This document shows positions 28,444 to 34,779 of a stretch of DNA of 36,501 nucleotides, in pieces. Both the position numbers and the translations under genes were made by a program. The notes beneath the pieces are model-generated. The model was not told where the DNA came from, searched no databases, and was given only the letters and a program-made list of their open reading frames with translations. The first letter of the stretch is position 1; every line of letters starts with the position of its first letter. The DNA comes from a virus: positions 1 to 36,501 of IMG/VR virus record IMGVR_UViG_3300029990_000025. One strand, given 5' to 3'.

Positions 28444-28724
28444 GGCTTCACCCCGTCGATAGCGGCTTCACAGATCGCCTTCGCGTAGTCGAACGGCGTG
28501 CTGAACTCCAGCGGGTCAATGTCGGGGTGGTCGTGCTGCGACACTTCGACCACCGCGTCACGGGCAGTCTTGATGCCGTCTGTGTAGTTCTCCAGCCGGT
28601 ATCGGTGGATGACTTGCCCGTTCTCGTAGCCCCGCTGCTCGGCTTCCGCGACGGCGGCAATATGAATGTCATACGGAACTGGCCCGAATTGGTCAGCCCA
28701 CGGCTGCATACCCTTGTCACTCAT
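28440..28724 (-). CDS. 94-residue protein, unknown
   Basis: ATG 28724 overlaps the stop of the 19-residue minigene. The product has a helix (HIAAVAEAEQRGYENGQVIH), a short strand region, and a second helix (STPFDYAKAICEAAIDGV). Acidic overall. The in-frame ATG at 28763 lies upstream but would overlap the minigene. No family recognised. Confidence 0.72.
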   Translation of the reverse strand: MSDKGMQPWADQFGPVPYDIHIAAVAEAEQRGYENGQVIHRYRLENYTDGIKTARDAVVEVSQHDHPDIDPLEFSTPFDYAKAICEAAIDGVKP

Positions 28725-28780
28725 ACCGATCCCTTCCCGTAGTTGATCTTGGCTACGTCCCACCGCGGAATGTCGGTCAT
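28721..28780 (-). CDS. 19-residue minigene
   Basis: ATG 28780 overlaps the upstream stop and its own TGA overlaps the next ATG, both as ATGA. The peptide is MTDIPRWDVAKINYGKGSV. The perfect junctions on both sides make translation likely. It could serve only to pass ribosomes between genes, or the peptide may act on the host. Confidence 0.55.
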   Translation of the reverse strand: MTDIPRWDVAKINYGKGSV

Positions 28781-28920
28781 CGGCAGTACCTCCCGATCCC
28801 GCAAGGCGTGCACACGGGCCGGTCGGCCATCTCCTCGTTCAGCCAGCGCGTGACCTCGTTCGGGCACGGCTTGCCCTGGTGGTAGGCGTGCTCGCAGGAG
28901 CACCGGATCTTCTCGGTCAT
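28777..28920 (-). CDS. 47-residue Cys-rich protein
   Basis: The peptide TEKIRCSCEHAYHQGKPCPN followed by CTPCGIGRYC has seven Cys and two His, enough for two zinc sites like a small ribbon. ATG 28920 overlaps the upstream stop. Function unknown. Confidence 0.72.
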   Translation of the reverse strand: MTEKIRCSCEHAYHQGKPCPNEVTRWLNEEMADRPVCTPCGIGRYCR

Positions 28921-29072
28921 GGCCGTGGCTCCGCTTCCAGCGGGACGCTCCACGTCTCCCACTCACGGCGGCGCACCGCCTGATGGATGGTGTCCTCGTA
29001 GACGATGGTGAGCACCTGCCAGGGCTCACCGAGGTCGTCCTTGAACTCTGCTACGTACGTTCGTGGCTTCAT
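28917..29072 (-). CDS. 51-residue beta-alpha protein
   Basis: ATG 29072 overlaps the upstream stop as TGATG. The product (KPRTYVAEFKDDLGEPWQVL, then VYEDTIHQAVRRREWETW) looks like two strands and a helix. No Cys or membrane segment. Function unknown. Confidence 0.7.
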   Translation of the reverse strand: MKPRTYVAEFKDDLGEPWQVLTIVYEDTIHQAVRRREWETWSVPLEAEPRP

Positions 29073-29314
29073 CACTCGGTCTCCTTCATGTAGTCGTCCC
29101 ACAGCTGCAGCGGGTACTCGTTGGTCTGCACGGCCGCCATGCCGTCGATGCCGACGAACAGGCGGTCGAACTCGTCCTTGCTGTACACGGTGACGCGCAC
29201 GGCCCGATAGTCGACCTCGATGCGGGCGACATTGGTGATGTCGACGTCGAGGAAGGTCAGCAGGTCAACGATGAACCGCTGAGGCACGGTCTTGGCGACA
29301 TAGGGGTTGGTCAT
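29072..29314 (-). CDS. 80-residue protein, unknown
   Basis: ATG 29314 overlaps the upstream stop. The product has a helix (AKTVPQRFIVDLLTFLDVDI) and beta strands (IEVDYRAVRVTVYSKDEF), followed by an aromatic acidic end. Small alpha/beta fold. Function unknown. Confidence 0.72.
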   Translation of the reverse strand: MTNPYVAKTVPQRFIVDLLTFLDVDITNVARIEVDYRAVRVTVYSKDEFDRLFVGIDGMAAVQTNEYPLQLWDDYMKETE

Positions 29315-29571
29315 GACACGCCCCTCTCCCGGACCCACTTGTCGACCAAGATGGCGCTGGCCCGATAGGTCATGCCACCGTCAGGGTCCTTGTTGATCGT
29401 GCACCACAGGTAGTGGTCCGTCAGGTGCCCGATGCCGCCGAGGACGTTGCGCAGGGCGCACTCGCGGTGCATCCTGCGAGCCGTCACTCCCAGCACGGGA
29501 TCCATGACGGTGATCGGGCAGGTCTCGTCGTCCGGGCCGATGAACTCTTCGCAGAGTGGGCAGTGGGTCAC
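29311..29571 (-). CDS. 86-residue zinc-binding protein
   Basis: GTG 29571 overlaps the upstream stop (GTGA). CPLCEEFIGPDDETC (residues 4-18) plus MHRECALR and a later WC give a treble-clef-like arrangement. The frame is open far upstream in the opposite lysozyme region but has no coding appearance there. Function unknown. Confidence 0.72.
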   Translation of the reverse strand: MTHCPLCEEFIGPDDETCPITVMDPVLGVTARRMHRECALRNVLGGIGHLTDHYLWCTINKDPDGGMTYRASAILVDKWVRERGVS

Positions 29572-29918
29572 GTGTATTGACCAATCGGCTCGGTCATGAA
29601 CTGACGCTGGGCAGCAGCGTTCATGCTCCGCAGGATCTCCAGCTGCTGGCCCAGCATCCGGATGCGCTCCTTGCACGTACGCACCCGCATCTCGGCAAGG
29701 TCCATGTCCAGCTCGGCGTCGATGCAGTCGAGTGTTGCCTGCTGGCGGCGCAGGTCCATCGAGCCTGACTCGCTCATGAACGTGCGGGCGTACATCTTCT
29801 TCCACTCGATCCGCTTGCGGACGAAGTCCTCGTCGTACACGCCTATGTCGTTGTTGGCCTGCTCGAGCAGGATCCACATCTCGTTCATCTTCTTCAAGAT
29901 GGCGGCGGTTGATTCCAT
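29568..29918 (-). CDS. 116-residue coiled-coil protein
   Basis: AAGGAG lies before ATG 29918. The product is nearly all helix: STAAILKKMNEMWILLEQAN, RKRIEWKKMYARTFMSES, and a C-terminal helix rich in Met, Arg and Gln (EMRVRTCKERIRMLGQQLEI). It starts its unit just after a terminator. Function unknown. Confidence 0.75.
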   Translation of the reverse strand: MESTAAILKKMNEMWILLEQANNDIGVYDEDFVRKRIEWKKMYARTFMSESGSMDLRRQQATLDCIDAELDMDLAEMRVRTCKERIRMLGQQLEILRSMNAAAQRQFMTEPIGQYT

Positions 29919-29952
29919 CAAGATCTCCTTGTGTTGGTGTAGGAAATGAGAA

Positions 29953-29989
29953 GGCGGGGCCGAGGTGATCACTCACCCTCGACCCCGCC
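29953..29989 (-). terminator. Leftward terminator after the lysozyme-like gene
   Basis: GGCGGGGCCGAGG (29953-29965) pairs with 29977-29989, 13 pairs with one G-U in leftward RNA, 11-base loop, then TTCTCATTTCC. It separates the lysozyme-like gene from the unit starting at 29918. Confidence 0.7.
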
Positions 29990-29999
29990 CTCCGATCAT

Positions 30000-30407
30000 C
30001 TAGGTGCCGGAGCACCAGGTGCCGTGCCACGCATGGATCCCGCCGTGCTGGATCGCATGGATGAACACGGCATCCTGCACGGCAGCTGGTGCCGATGAGG
30101 GCCTGCCGTACGCGTACTTCCTGGCGCCGGGCGTGTAGAGCGCATTGCCCCTCCACGTGCTCGGCATGAACTGATAGGCCCCGCTCGCTCCCGAGCGGTT
30201 GTTCGCCCTGTAGTGACCTGCTCGGATCGACTCGTGCTTCCTGATGCACAGGCTCAGGTTCCTGATCCACACTGGAGTGTGGTTCCAGACTGCCGCCCCG
30301 GAGTCCATCCAGCGTGCGGATTGACTGTGGGATGACTGCTGATGGCGGCTCGAACTCCCATCCGCCGGCAGTGCCAGTGCAGCGGTCATAACGAGTGCGT
30401 CGAACAT
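30000..30407 (-). CDS. Lysozyme-fold (Rpf/transglycosylase-like) secreted protein
   Basis: The 135-residue product has a short hydrophobic N-terminus, a Ser/Gln-rich linker, then a catalytic-like domain from residue 50: LCIRKHESIRAGHYRANN with Glu 59 in the expected catalytic place, SGASGAYQFMPSTW (72-85), and Cys 54 and 132 that could pair. These match Rpf and soluble transglycosylase domains that cut the peptidoglycan glycan chain. AAGGAG precedes ATG 30407. It may serve as the lysin or as a virion-associated enzyme for entry. The signal peptide is weak and short. Confidence 0.82.
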   Translation of the reverse strand: MFDALVMTAALALPADGSSSRHQQSSHSQSARWMDSGAAVWNHTPVWIRNLSLCIRKHESIRAGHYRANNRSGASGAYQFMPSTWRGNALYTPGARKYAYGRPSSAPAAVQDAVFIHAIQHGGIHAWHGTWCSGT

Positions 30408-30550
30408 TCAGATCTCCTTGCTCAGCGATAGCCACCCCTCTCATCGGGGCGGCCTGTCTATTCAGTTGTGCGTGGCGGCGGCTGCTTCGGCACTCCCATT
30501 GCGGCACCGCTCTTACCTAGTGCTAGGCCACGTCCTTCATGGTGGAGCAC
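30408..30550. other. Intergenic region upstream of the lysozyme-like gene
   Basis: No gene is supported. It contains the near-palindrome CCTAGTGCTAGG at 30516-30527, a possible operator, and on the minus strand a small hairpin GCCGCCCC/GGGGTGGC just before the ribosome site. I see no convincing -35/-10 pair. Confidence 0.4.
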
Positions 30551-30585
30551 AGCAGCCCGCTCACTCCGGAGGTGAACGGGCTGCT
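30551..30585 (-). terminator. Leftward hairpin ending the fibre unit
   Basis: AGCAGCCCG (30551-30559) pairs with 30577-30585 and the stem continues to 14 pairs, the extra position being G-U only in leftward RNA. It lies 18 bases after the stop of the gene ending at 30604. No T run. Confidence 0.6.
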
Positions 30586-30603
30586 GCGTACTTGGGCGTG
30601 TCG

Positions 30604-30792
30604 CTACATGGACGGCGGACTAGGGGTCAGGCCGTTCTCGGCGAACCACGCGATGAGTGCTGCTTGGAGGGTGGCTGCATCAGTGGCTGCATCGATGGCA
30701 TCCACGGTGGCCTGCGAGGGCATGACCATCTGGCCATGCGTGTGACCGGCCTTCCCGCCAGTGGGGCTGATGCGCCCGGTGACCATCTCCAT
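30604..30792 (-). CDS. 62-residue protein downstream of fibre gene
   Basis: ATG 30792 overlaps the upstream stop as TGATG. The product (EMVTGRISPTGGKAGHTHGQ, then ATVDAIDAATDAATLQAALI) has a His-rich loop and an Ala-rich helix. It may be a fibre accessory or chaperone given its coupling to the fibre-like gene. Function unknown. Confidence 0.68.
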   Translation of the reverse strand: MEMVTGRISPTGGKAGHTHGQMVMPSQATVDAIDAATDAATLQAALIAWFAENGLTPSPPSM

Positions 30793-31811
30793 CAGGACAC
30801 CGTGATCCTCAGGCAGCCCGTGAACGGGGCCACGGCTGACTTCCTGGCCACCTGGTAGCGCTCGGACACCCCGCCCCAGGCGATGCCCTTGGCGGTGCCG
30901 GCGATCAGCGCGTTGGCCCAGGCGTTCGGCAGCGTCACCCAGCCGGACTGGCCGCGGGTGAAAGTGCCGTTGTCGTGGTTCACGCCGGTGAGGGTCGGCT
31001 CGCCTGCTGGCTTGGTGGCGTGGCTGTGGAGCATCCATCGGGACAGCACCGCCCCGGGATCGCCGTCGCCGCCACCGCGCTCGAGATACACCTCGAAGGC
31101 GGTCACCGTGGCGCCGGCCAAATCGGTGAAGTTCGTCCCGGTGTAGAAGAAGTACGTCGACTGCACCCCGGCGAGGTCTCCCCACACCAGGCCGTCGCCG
31201 TGGAACCAGTCGTCAGCGGTTGGTCGCCAGCCCGGGTCGGTTGATCCCGAGCGGCCCGCCTGCCACACGTGGGTGGCGATCGGGACGATGCCGTACTGGG
31301 CTGCCACCACTGTCGATGGCGCCGGCGTGGTGAAGGTGATCGGAGCGCTCCACGTGGAGTACTGGCCGTCAGCGACCGTTCGCACTGCCACTGAGTAGCG
31401 GGTGCCCGCCGTGACCGTCATCGACTGCGATGTGGATGCAGTGGAGTGCAGGATCGCGTAGGAGTCGGTCACGTCGGCGATCTCGTACGTGTCCGCCGTG
31501 GCCACCGCATCCCATGACAGGGTGTGCGTGCCGACGTTGTAGACCACGTTCGACGGAGCAGGCAGTGACCTGGTGAAGCAGGTGATCTGGCTGACGGACG
31601 TCACCCCGAGCAGGTCCCCCTCGAGGTGGAAGTCGTACCGCTGGTTCGGGATGCCGGTGAAGGTGTAGTTGGTGCCTGTCCCGGTGTAGATGGGCGTCGG
31701 GTTGTTGCCCGAGTACACGCGCCATGTGGTGGCTGTGCCCGCCCAGACGAGCTTGATCGAGGCCCACGGCGCGGTGCCGTAGACCGAGGAGAAGTACGTG
31801 ATCGAACTCAT
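30792..31811 (-). CDS. Fibre-like protein with fibronectin III domain
   Basis: The 339-residue product has an N-terminal beta domain (residues 1-80, KLVWAGTATTWRVYSG), a fibronectin III domain (84-162: APSNVVYNVGTHTLSWDAV, then TRYSVAVRTVADG), and a C-terminal beta domain from about 170 (GWRPTADDWFHGDGLVWGDL ... TAFEVYLERGGGDGDPG) typical of receptor-binding ends. It lies on the minus strand, apart from the tail operon, directly after terminase small subunit with an ATGA overlap. A host-binding fibre or a surface decoration protein is likely. Confidence 0.78.
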   Translation of the reverse strand: MSSITYFSSVYGTAPWASIKLVWAGTATTWRVYSGNNPTPIYTGTGTNYTFTGIPNQRYDFHLEGDLLGVTSVSQITCFTRSLPAPSNVVYNVGTHTLSWDAVATADTYEIADVTDSYAILHSTASTSQSMTVTAGTRYSVAVRTVADGQYSTWSAPITFTTPAPSTVVAAQYGIVPIATHVWQAGRSGSTDPGWRPTADDWFHGDGLVWGDLAGVQSTYFFYTGTNFTDLAGATVTAFEVYLERGGGDGDPGAVLSRWMLHSHATKPAGEPTLTGVNHDNGTFTRGQSGWVTLPNAWANALIAGTAKGIAWGGVSERYQVARKSAVAPFTGCLRITVS

Positions 31812-32284
31812 GAGGCCTCAATCTCCAGTGGTGCGGTGGAGGTGGCGAACGCCTTCAGGGCCTCCACGTAGTCGGGGCCGTTGCCTGCGATCACCACGGT
31901 GTTGTTGGTGATGTTGTTGATGGTGATGTCGTCCAGGCCGAGCAGCTTGGCCCGGGTGGAGATGATCTTCAGGACGGTCTCCACGGCACGCAGGTCACCG
32001 GAGATGGCCTGCCGCCAGATGCCCTTCTGCAGCTGGTCCAGGCGGTCGACCTCGAGCGCCAGCAGTGTGCGCTTGGTGCCCTCGTCGATGAGCCGGGCCG
32101 CCTCCTCCAGTTGCTCGTTGATGAGCCTTCCGGCAACGGCCTCGGAGACCTGCACGTCCTCGGCGACCTCCCACCAGGAGTAGCCCTGCTGGCGCAGCTT
32201 GTATGCCCTCAGCGCCACATCAGCCCGCTCGGCGGCCTTGATAGCGGCGTCGGCCTTCTTGCGCTGACGGATTGCGGTAGTCAT
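31808..32284 (-). CDS. terS: Terminase small subunit
   Basis: ATG 32284 overlaps the WhiB gene stop. The 158-residue protein has an N-terminal basic helix, a helix-turn-helix (LRQQGYSWWEVAEDVQVSEA), and the diagnostic C-terminal half: LLALEVDRLDQLQKGIWRQA, GDLRAVETVLKIISTRAKLL and GLDD. TerS binds the packaging start site and recruits the large subunit. The large subunit and portal are not in the window, so TerS is separated from the virion operon seen here. Confidence 0.88.
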   Translation of the reverse strand: MTTAIRQRKKADAAIKAAERADVALRAYKLRQQGYSWWEVAEDVQVSEAVAGRLINEQLEEAARLIDEGTKRTLLALEVDRLDQLQKGIWRQAISGDLRAVETVLKIISTRAKLLGLDDITINNITNNTVVIAGNGPDYVEALKAFATSTAPLEIEAS

Positions 32285-32577
32285 CCGGTGCGTCCTTCCA
32301 TCCACATGTCCCACTTCATGATGACGACGCGCCAGTCCTTGTCCGAGTCCTTGAGCATGCGCCTGCGCTCGACAGCAGTGAAGCCTGCCCAGATGCCGTA
32401 CTTCTCATCGTCCCGGAAAGCAGAGATGAGGCAGTCGCGTTGCACTGGGCAGGCTCCACAGATGGTCTTGGCCTGCTTGGCCTCCTTGGCTGTGAGGGGG
32501 TCCTCCAAGGTGCCGAAGAACGGCTCCAGCGGATACCCCAGGCAGTCGGCGTCATCGGTCCAGTAGGGCTTGGGCAT
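32281..32577 (-). CDS. whiB: WhiB-family Fe-S transcription regulator
   Basis: The 98-residue product has the four conserved Cys (12, 40, 43, 49: DADC, ICGACPVQRDC) that hold a [4Fe-4S] cluster, the beta-turn GIWAG at 61-65 and basic residues after it (ERRRML), the full WhiB pattern. WhiB proteins bind the major sigma factor and are confined to actinobacteria and their phages, so this supports the host group. The phage TM4 WhiB represses the host whiB2 gene. Overlaps the RuvC-like gene by 26 bases. Confidence 0.95.
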   Translation of the reverse strand: MPKPYWTDDADCLGYPLEPFFGTLEDPLTAKEAKQAKTICGACPVQRDCLISAFRDDEKYGIWAGFTAVERRRMLKDSDKDWRVVIMKWDMWMEGRTG

Positions 32578-33025
32578 ATAGCGCCATGCAGGTGGCGTCG
32601 ACGAGGTCCTGGGAGTCGCAGGCGGCGAACAAGTCTGGTCGATTGTCGGAGAGCCACTTGCTGACCTGCTCTTTGTCTGCGTCCCCATGCCCCGTGACCG
32701 CCTTCTTCCACTCTGCTGGTGCCACCGATACCGTAGATGATCCAGCGTGCCTACAGGCGACTGCAAGCACGCCCGTCACAGCGGCGAGTCGCAGCCCGGT
32801 CTTGATGTTCGCTGAATGCCCCTGAATCGGGCTCTCGATGGCCACCAGCTGCGGCCTGACGTAGTAGACCCGGTCATGAACGTACCGGTAGATCAGGTCC
32901 ATGGCGTCGACGTCGTTCTCCACCCCGGGCGGGACCGTCCGGAACAGGGCCTCGTCCACCATCTCCCCGTCGTTGGTGGCCACAGCCACCCTGCGGACCC
33001 CGAAGTCGATTCCCATGGCGGTCAC
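32552..33025 (-). CDS. RuvC-like Holliday junction resolvase
   Basis: GTG 33025 overlaps the upstream stop (GTGA); ATG 33016 is an alternative. The RNase H-fold pattern is clear: GIDFGVRRVAVA with Asp 7, QLVAIESPIQGHSANIKTG with Glu 64, and the C-terminal acidic pair in CDSQDLVDATCMALYA (140/143), preceded by VSKWL. The enzyme cuts branched DNA before packaging. It lies between WhiB and replication genes. Confidence 0.85.
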   Translation of the reverse strand: MTAMGIDFGVRRVAVATNDGEMVDEALFRTVPPGVENDVDAMDLIYRYVHDRVYYVRPQLVAIESPIQGHSANIKTGLRLAAVTGVLAVACRHAGSSTVSVAPAEWKKAVTGHGDADKEQVSKWLSDNRPDLFAACDSQDLVDATCMALYAQALLDR

Positions 33026-33345
33026 AGGTCCTCTCCCACCCACACTGCGAGCTCGCGGCCGTGGGAGGTGGGCCGGGTGGCCTTGCTCCGCTCGTTCGTC
33101 TTGCGGATCCAGCCCTCCTTGGCCATGGCGTTCATCATGGCGCCCACCGCGTTGTTGGCGTTCGTGGCGATGTCCCCGTTGGGCAAGCCGGTGTACTCCA
33201 GCACGTCCTCGGAGGTGAACGGAGAGCCCTTCTTGGCCAGCATCCGCACGACCCTGCGGAACTCACGCTTCCACTCGAACAGCGCATGCCTGCTCAGGGC
33301 GAGGGCAATCCCCTCTTCCTTGAGGATCAGGCCGTCCTCGCTCAC
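33022..33345 (-). CDS. 107-residue winged-helix-like protein
   Basis: GTG 33345 overlaps the Cas4-like gene stop. The product has helices (FEWKREFRRVVRMLAKKGSP, SEDVLEYTGLPNG) and NNAVGAMMNAMAKEGWIRKT followed by RELAVWVG, the helix-helix-strand pattern of a winged helix with a wing. It probably binds DNA next to the nuclease and resolvase. Confidence 0.75.
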   Translation of the reverse strand: MSEDGLILKEEGIALALSRHALFEWKREFRRVVRMLAKKGSPFTSEDVLEYTGLPNGDIATNANNAVGAMMNAMAKEGWIRKTNERSKATRPTSHGRELAVWVGEDL

Positions 33346-34187
33346 AGGATCGCTTTCGGGCAGATGTGGTGGAAGTCGCAGCGGTCGAACACGCCCTCCC
33401 ATGTGGCCTTCTGGGCGGAGGTGACCCCGTCGAGGGTGTCGCCCTCCCAGACACGCCGGCAGCCTTCGAGCATGGGTGGCAGCTCGCCGTCCCTGACGGA
33501 CTTCAGGGTGGACCGGATGGCCATGTCCTTGGCATCGAACACAGCCTGGTCGAACTGCACCCGGAACTCGATGAAGTCGTTGTTGTTATCCCGGGACAAG
33601 TAGACGATGGACGCCCATTGCACGCCCTTGGCCTTCATGTAGCCATTGATCTGCTGGAGGTGGTCCAGTGTCGGCTCCGGGGCGTTGGCCATGCCGATGG
33701 AGTACTTTCCGCCGTAGTACTTGAAGTAGCCGGACGTCTTCAGTTCGAAGATGCTCAGGTCCGGCTGCACGCCGTCCATGGATCCGACGAGCTTCCACGG
33801 CCGGTAGGTGACGGGCACCTCGATGTCGGTGATGCCGCCGTAGCCCTGGTACCAGGCGCTCAGCAGCATGGCCTGCCACTGGTAGTGCGCCCACGTGCCG
33901 GAGTCCATGAAGCCGAGGGACTTCTCACTGAATGCGGCCTTCTCGAACCCGGCGAAGGACAGGGCGTGCAGGCGCCGGCAGTCGCTGCCGATCATGGACG
34001 GCCTGATGCGGCCGGCGGACTGGCTGCGATGGTCGGTGAGCAGGTCCTTGCGCATTACCTCCTGCACCCGCTCGACAGCGCGAGAGTCGTACACGCTGCC
34101 ATTGTTCTTCCATGCGTTGATTGCTGTGGTGATGGGCTTGGGCGTCCCTCGCTCTGCTGCGATGGCGTCCAGTGGATCGATCGTCAT
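33342..34187 (-). CDS. Cas4/RecB-like Fe-S PD-(D/E)XK exonuclease
   Basis: AAGGAG lies before ATG 34187. The 281-residue protein has the nuclease residues His 101, Asp 138 (VGSMDGVQPD), Glu 148 and Lys 150 (FELK), and the QINGY motif at 179-183. Cys 70 and the C-terminal Cys 243, 270 and 276 (CRRVW, CDFHHICP) fit a 4Fe-4S cluster as in Cas4 and AddB. Phage Cas4-like nucleases act in recombination and end processing. No cas genes or repeats are nearby. Confidence 0.88.
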   Translation of the reverse strand: MTIDPLDAIAAERGTPKPITTAINAWKNNGSVYDSRAVERVQEVMRKDLLTDHRSQSAGRIRPSMIGSDCRRLHALSFAGFEKAAFSEKSLGFMDSGTWAHYQWQAMLLSAWYQGYGGITDIEVPVTYRPWKLVGSMDGVQPDLSIFELKTSGYFKYYGGKYSIGMANAPEPTLDHLQQINGYMKAKGVQWASIVYLSRDNNNDFIEFRVQFDQAVFDAKDMAIRSTLKSVRDGELPPMLEGCRRVWEGDTLDGVTSAQKATWEGVFDRCDFHHICPKAIL

Positions 34188-34210
34188 CTGGTCTCCTTGT
34201 TGGTGTGGGG

Positions 34211-34387
34211 CTAGTTCGTCAGTGGCGCGTGGGCGTCCCGCCATGCCTGGGGCAGGAAGCCTCCGCTGGATATCCATTCGTCCATCGAGTTGATCAGGTG
34301 GGTCAGACGGTCGAGGTCCACCCATTCCCCGGAGGCGTGATCGTCGAGTATGAGGCGGATCTCGGCTAGGCAGACATCCGGGTCCAT
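34211..34387 (-). CDS. 58-residue acidic protein
   Basis: ATG 34387 overlaps the upstream stop as TGATG; the stop is TAG at 34213-34211. The peptide (DPDVCLAEIRLILDDHASGE, then TWRDAH-like helix with RLTHLINSMDEWISSGGFLP) resembles small mycobacteriophage-type proteins with an N-terminal helix. Function unknown. Confidence 0.7.
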   Translation of the reverse strand: MDPDVCLAEIRLILDDHASGEWVDLDRLTHLINSMDEWISSGGFLPQAWRDAHAPLTN

Positions 34388-34779
34388 CAGGCGGCGTCCG
34401 GGGGAAGCGGATCGCCGGGCTTGCCGATCCCGTAGTGGATCTCGTGAACCTCGGTAGCTCCACCGGTGCCGCCCCAGTCCTTCGGGTGGTCGACAGCGTG
34501 CGGGGTGATGCGATCGAACTGAGACTTGCCAGTGGCGATCTGGTGCATGCCGTCCTGTGCTGCCCTGCGCTCAAGGGCTGCCTCTCGCTCCTTCTTCTCG
34601 CGGTCCATCCTGTCGCCAAACGAGCGCAGGCAGTCCCACGAGCACACATGCCATGGGGACGCTGCAGGGTCCTTACTGACAGACATCCACATCGGTGGCA
34701 GCCCGCCGCGCAGGAACTTGTCCTGCTCGGACACCTCTGTGCTACAGGCGTCACAGATGAGTAGGTGCTTGGTGCTCAT
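34387..34779 (-). CDS. 130-residue zinc-finger protein
   Basis: AAGGAGAACGC precedes ATG 34779, which overlaps the polymerase stop. Cys pairs in ICDACSTEVS and HVCSWDC make a four-Cys zinc site separated by a Trp/Pro loop. A basic helix follows (GDRMDREKKEREAALERRAA) and a His/Gly-rich C-terminus. The end overlaps the 58-residue gene. It might bind DNA or the polymerase. Confidence 0.75.
   Translation of the reverse strand: MSTKHLLICDACSTEVSEQDKFLRGGLPPMWMSVSKDPAASPWHVCSWDCLRSFGDRMDREKKEREAALERRAAQDGMHQIATGKSQFDRITPHAVDHPKDWGGTGGATEVHEIHYGIGKPGDPLPPDAA

Noticed and set aside
29572-30507. Long extension of the 86-residue gene frame to 398 codons
   Set aside because: The extension overlaps the lysozyme-like gene and a terminator, and reads as Arg/His-rich antisense-like sequence; the GTGA junction gives a natural start.
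33342-34187. CRISPR-Cas locus suggested by the Cas4-like protein
   Set aside because: No repeats, cas1 or cas2 are present; stand-alone Cas4-like nucleases are common in phages next to replication genes.
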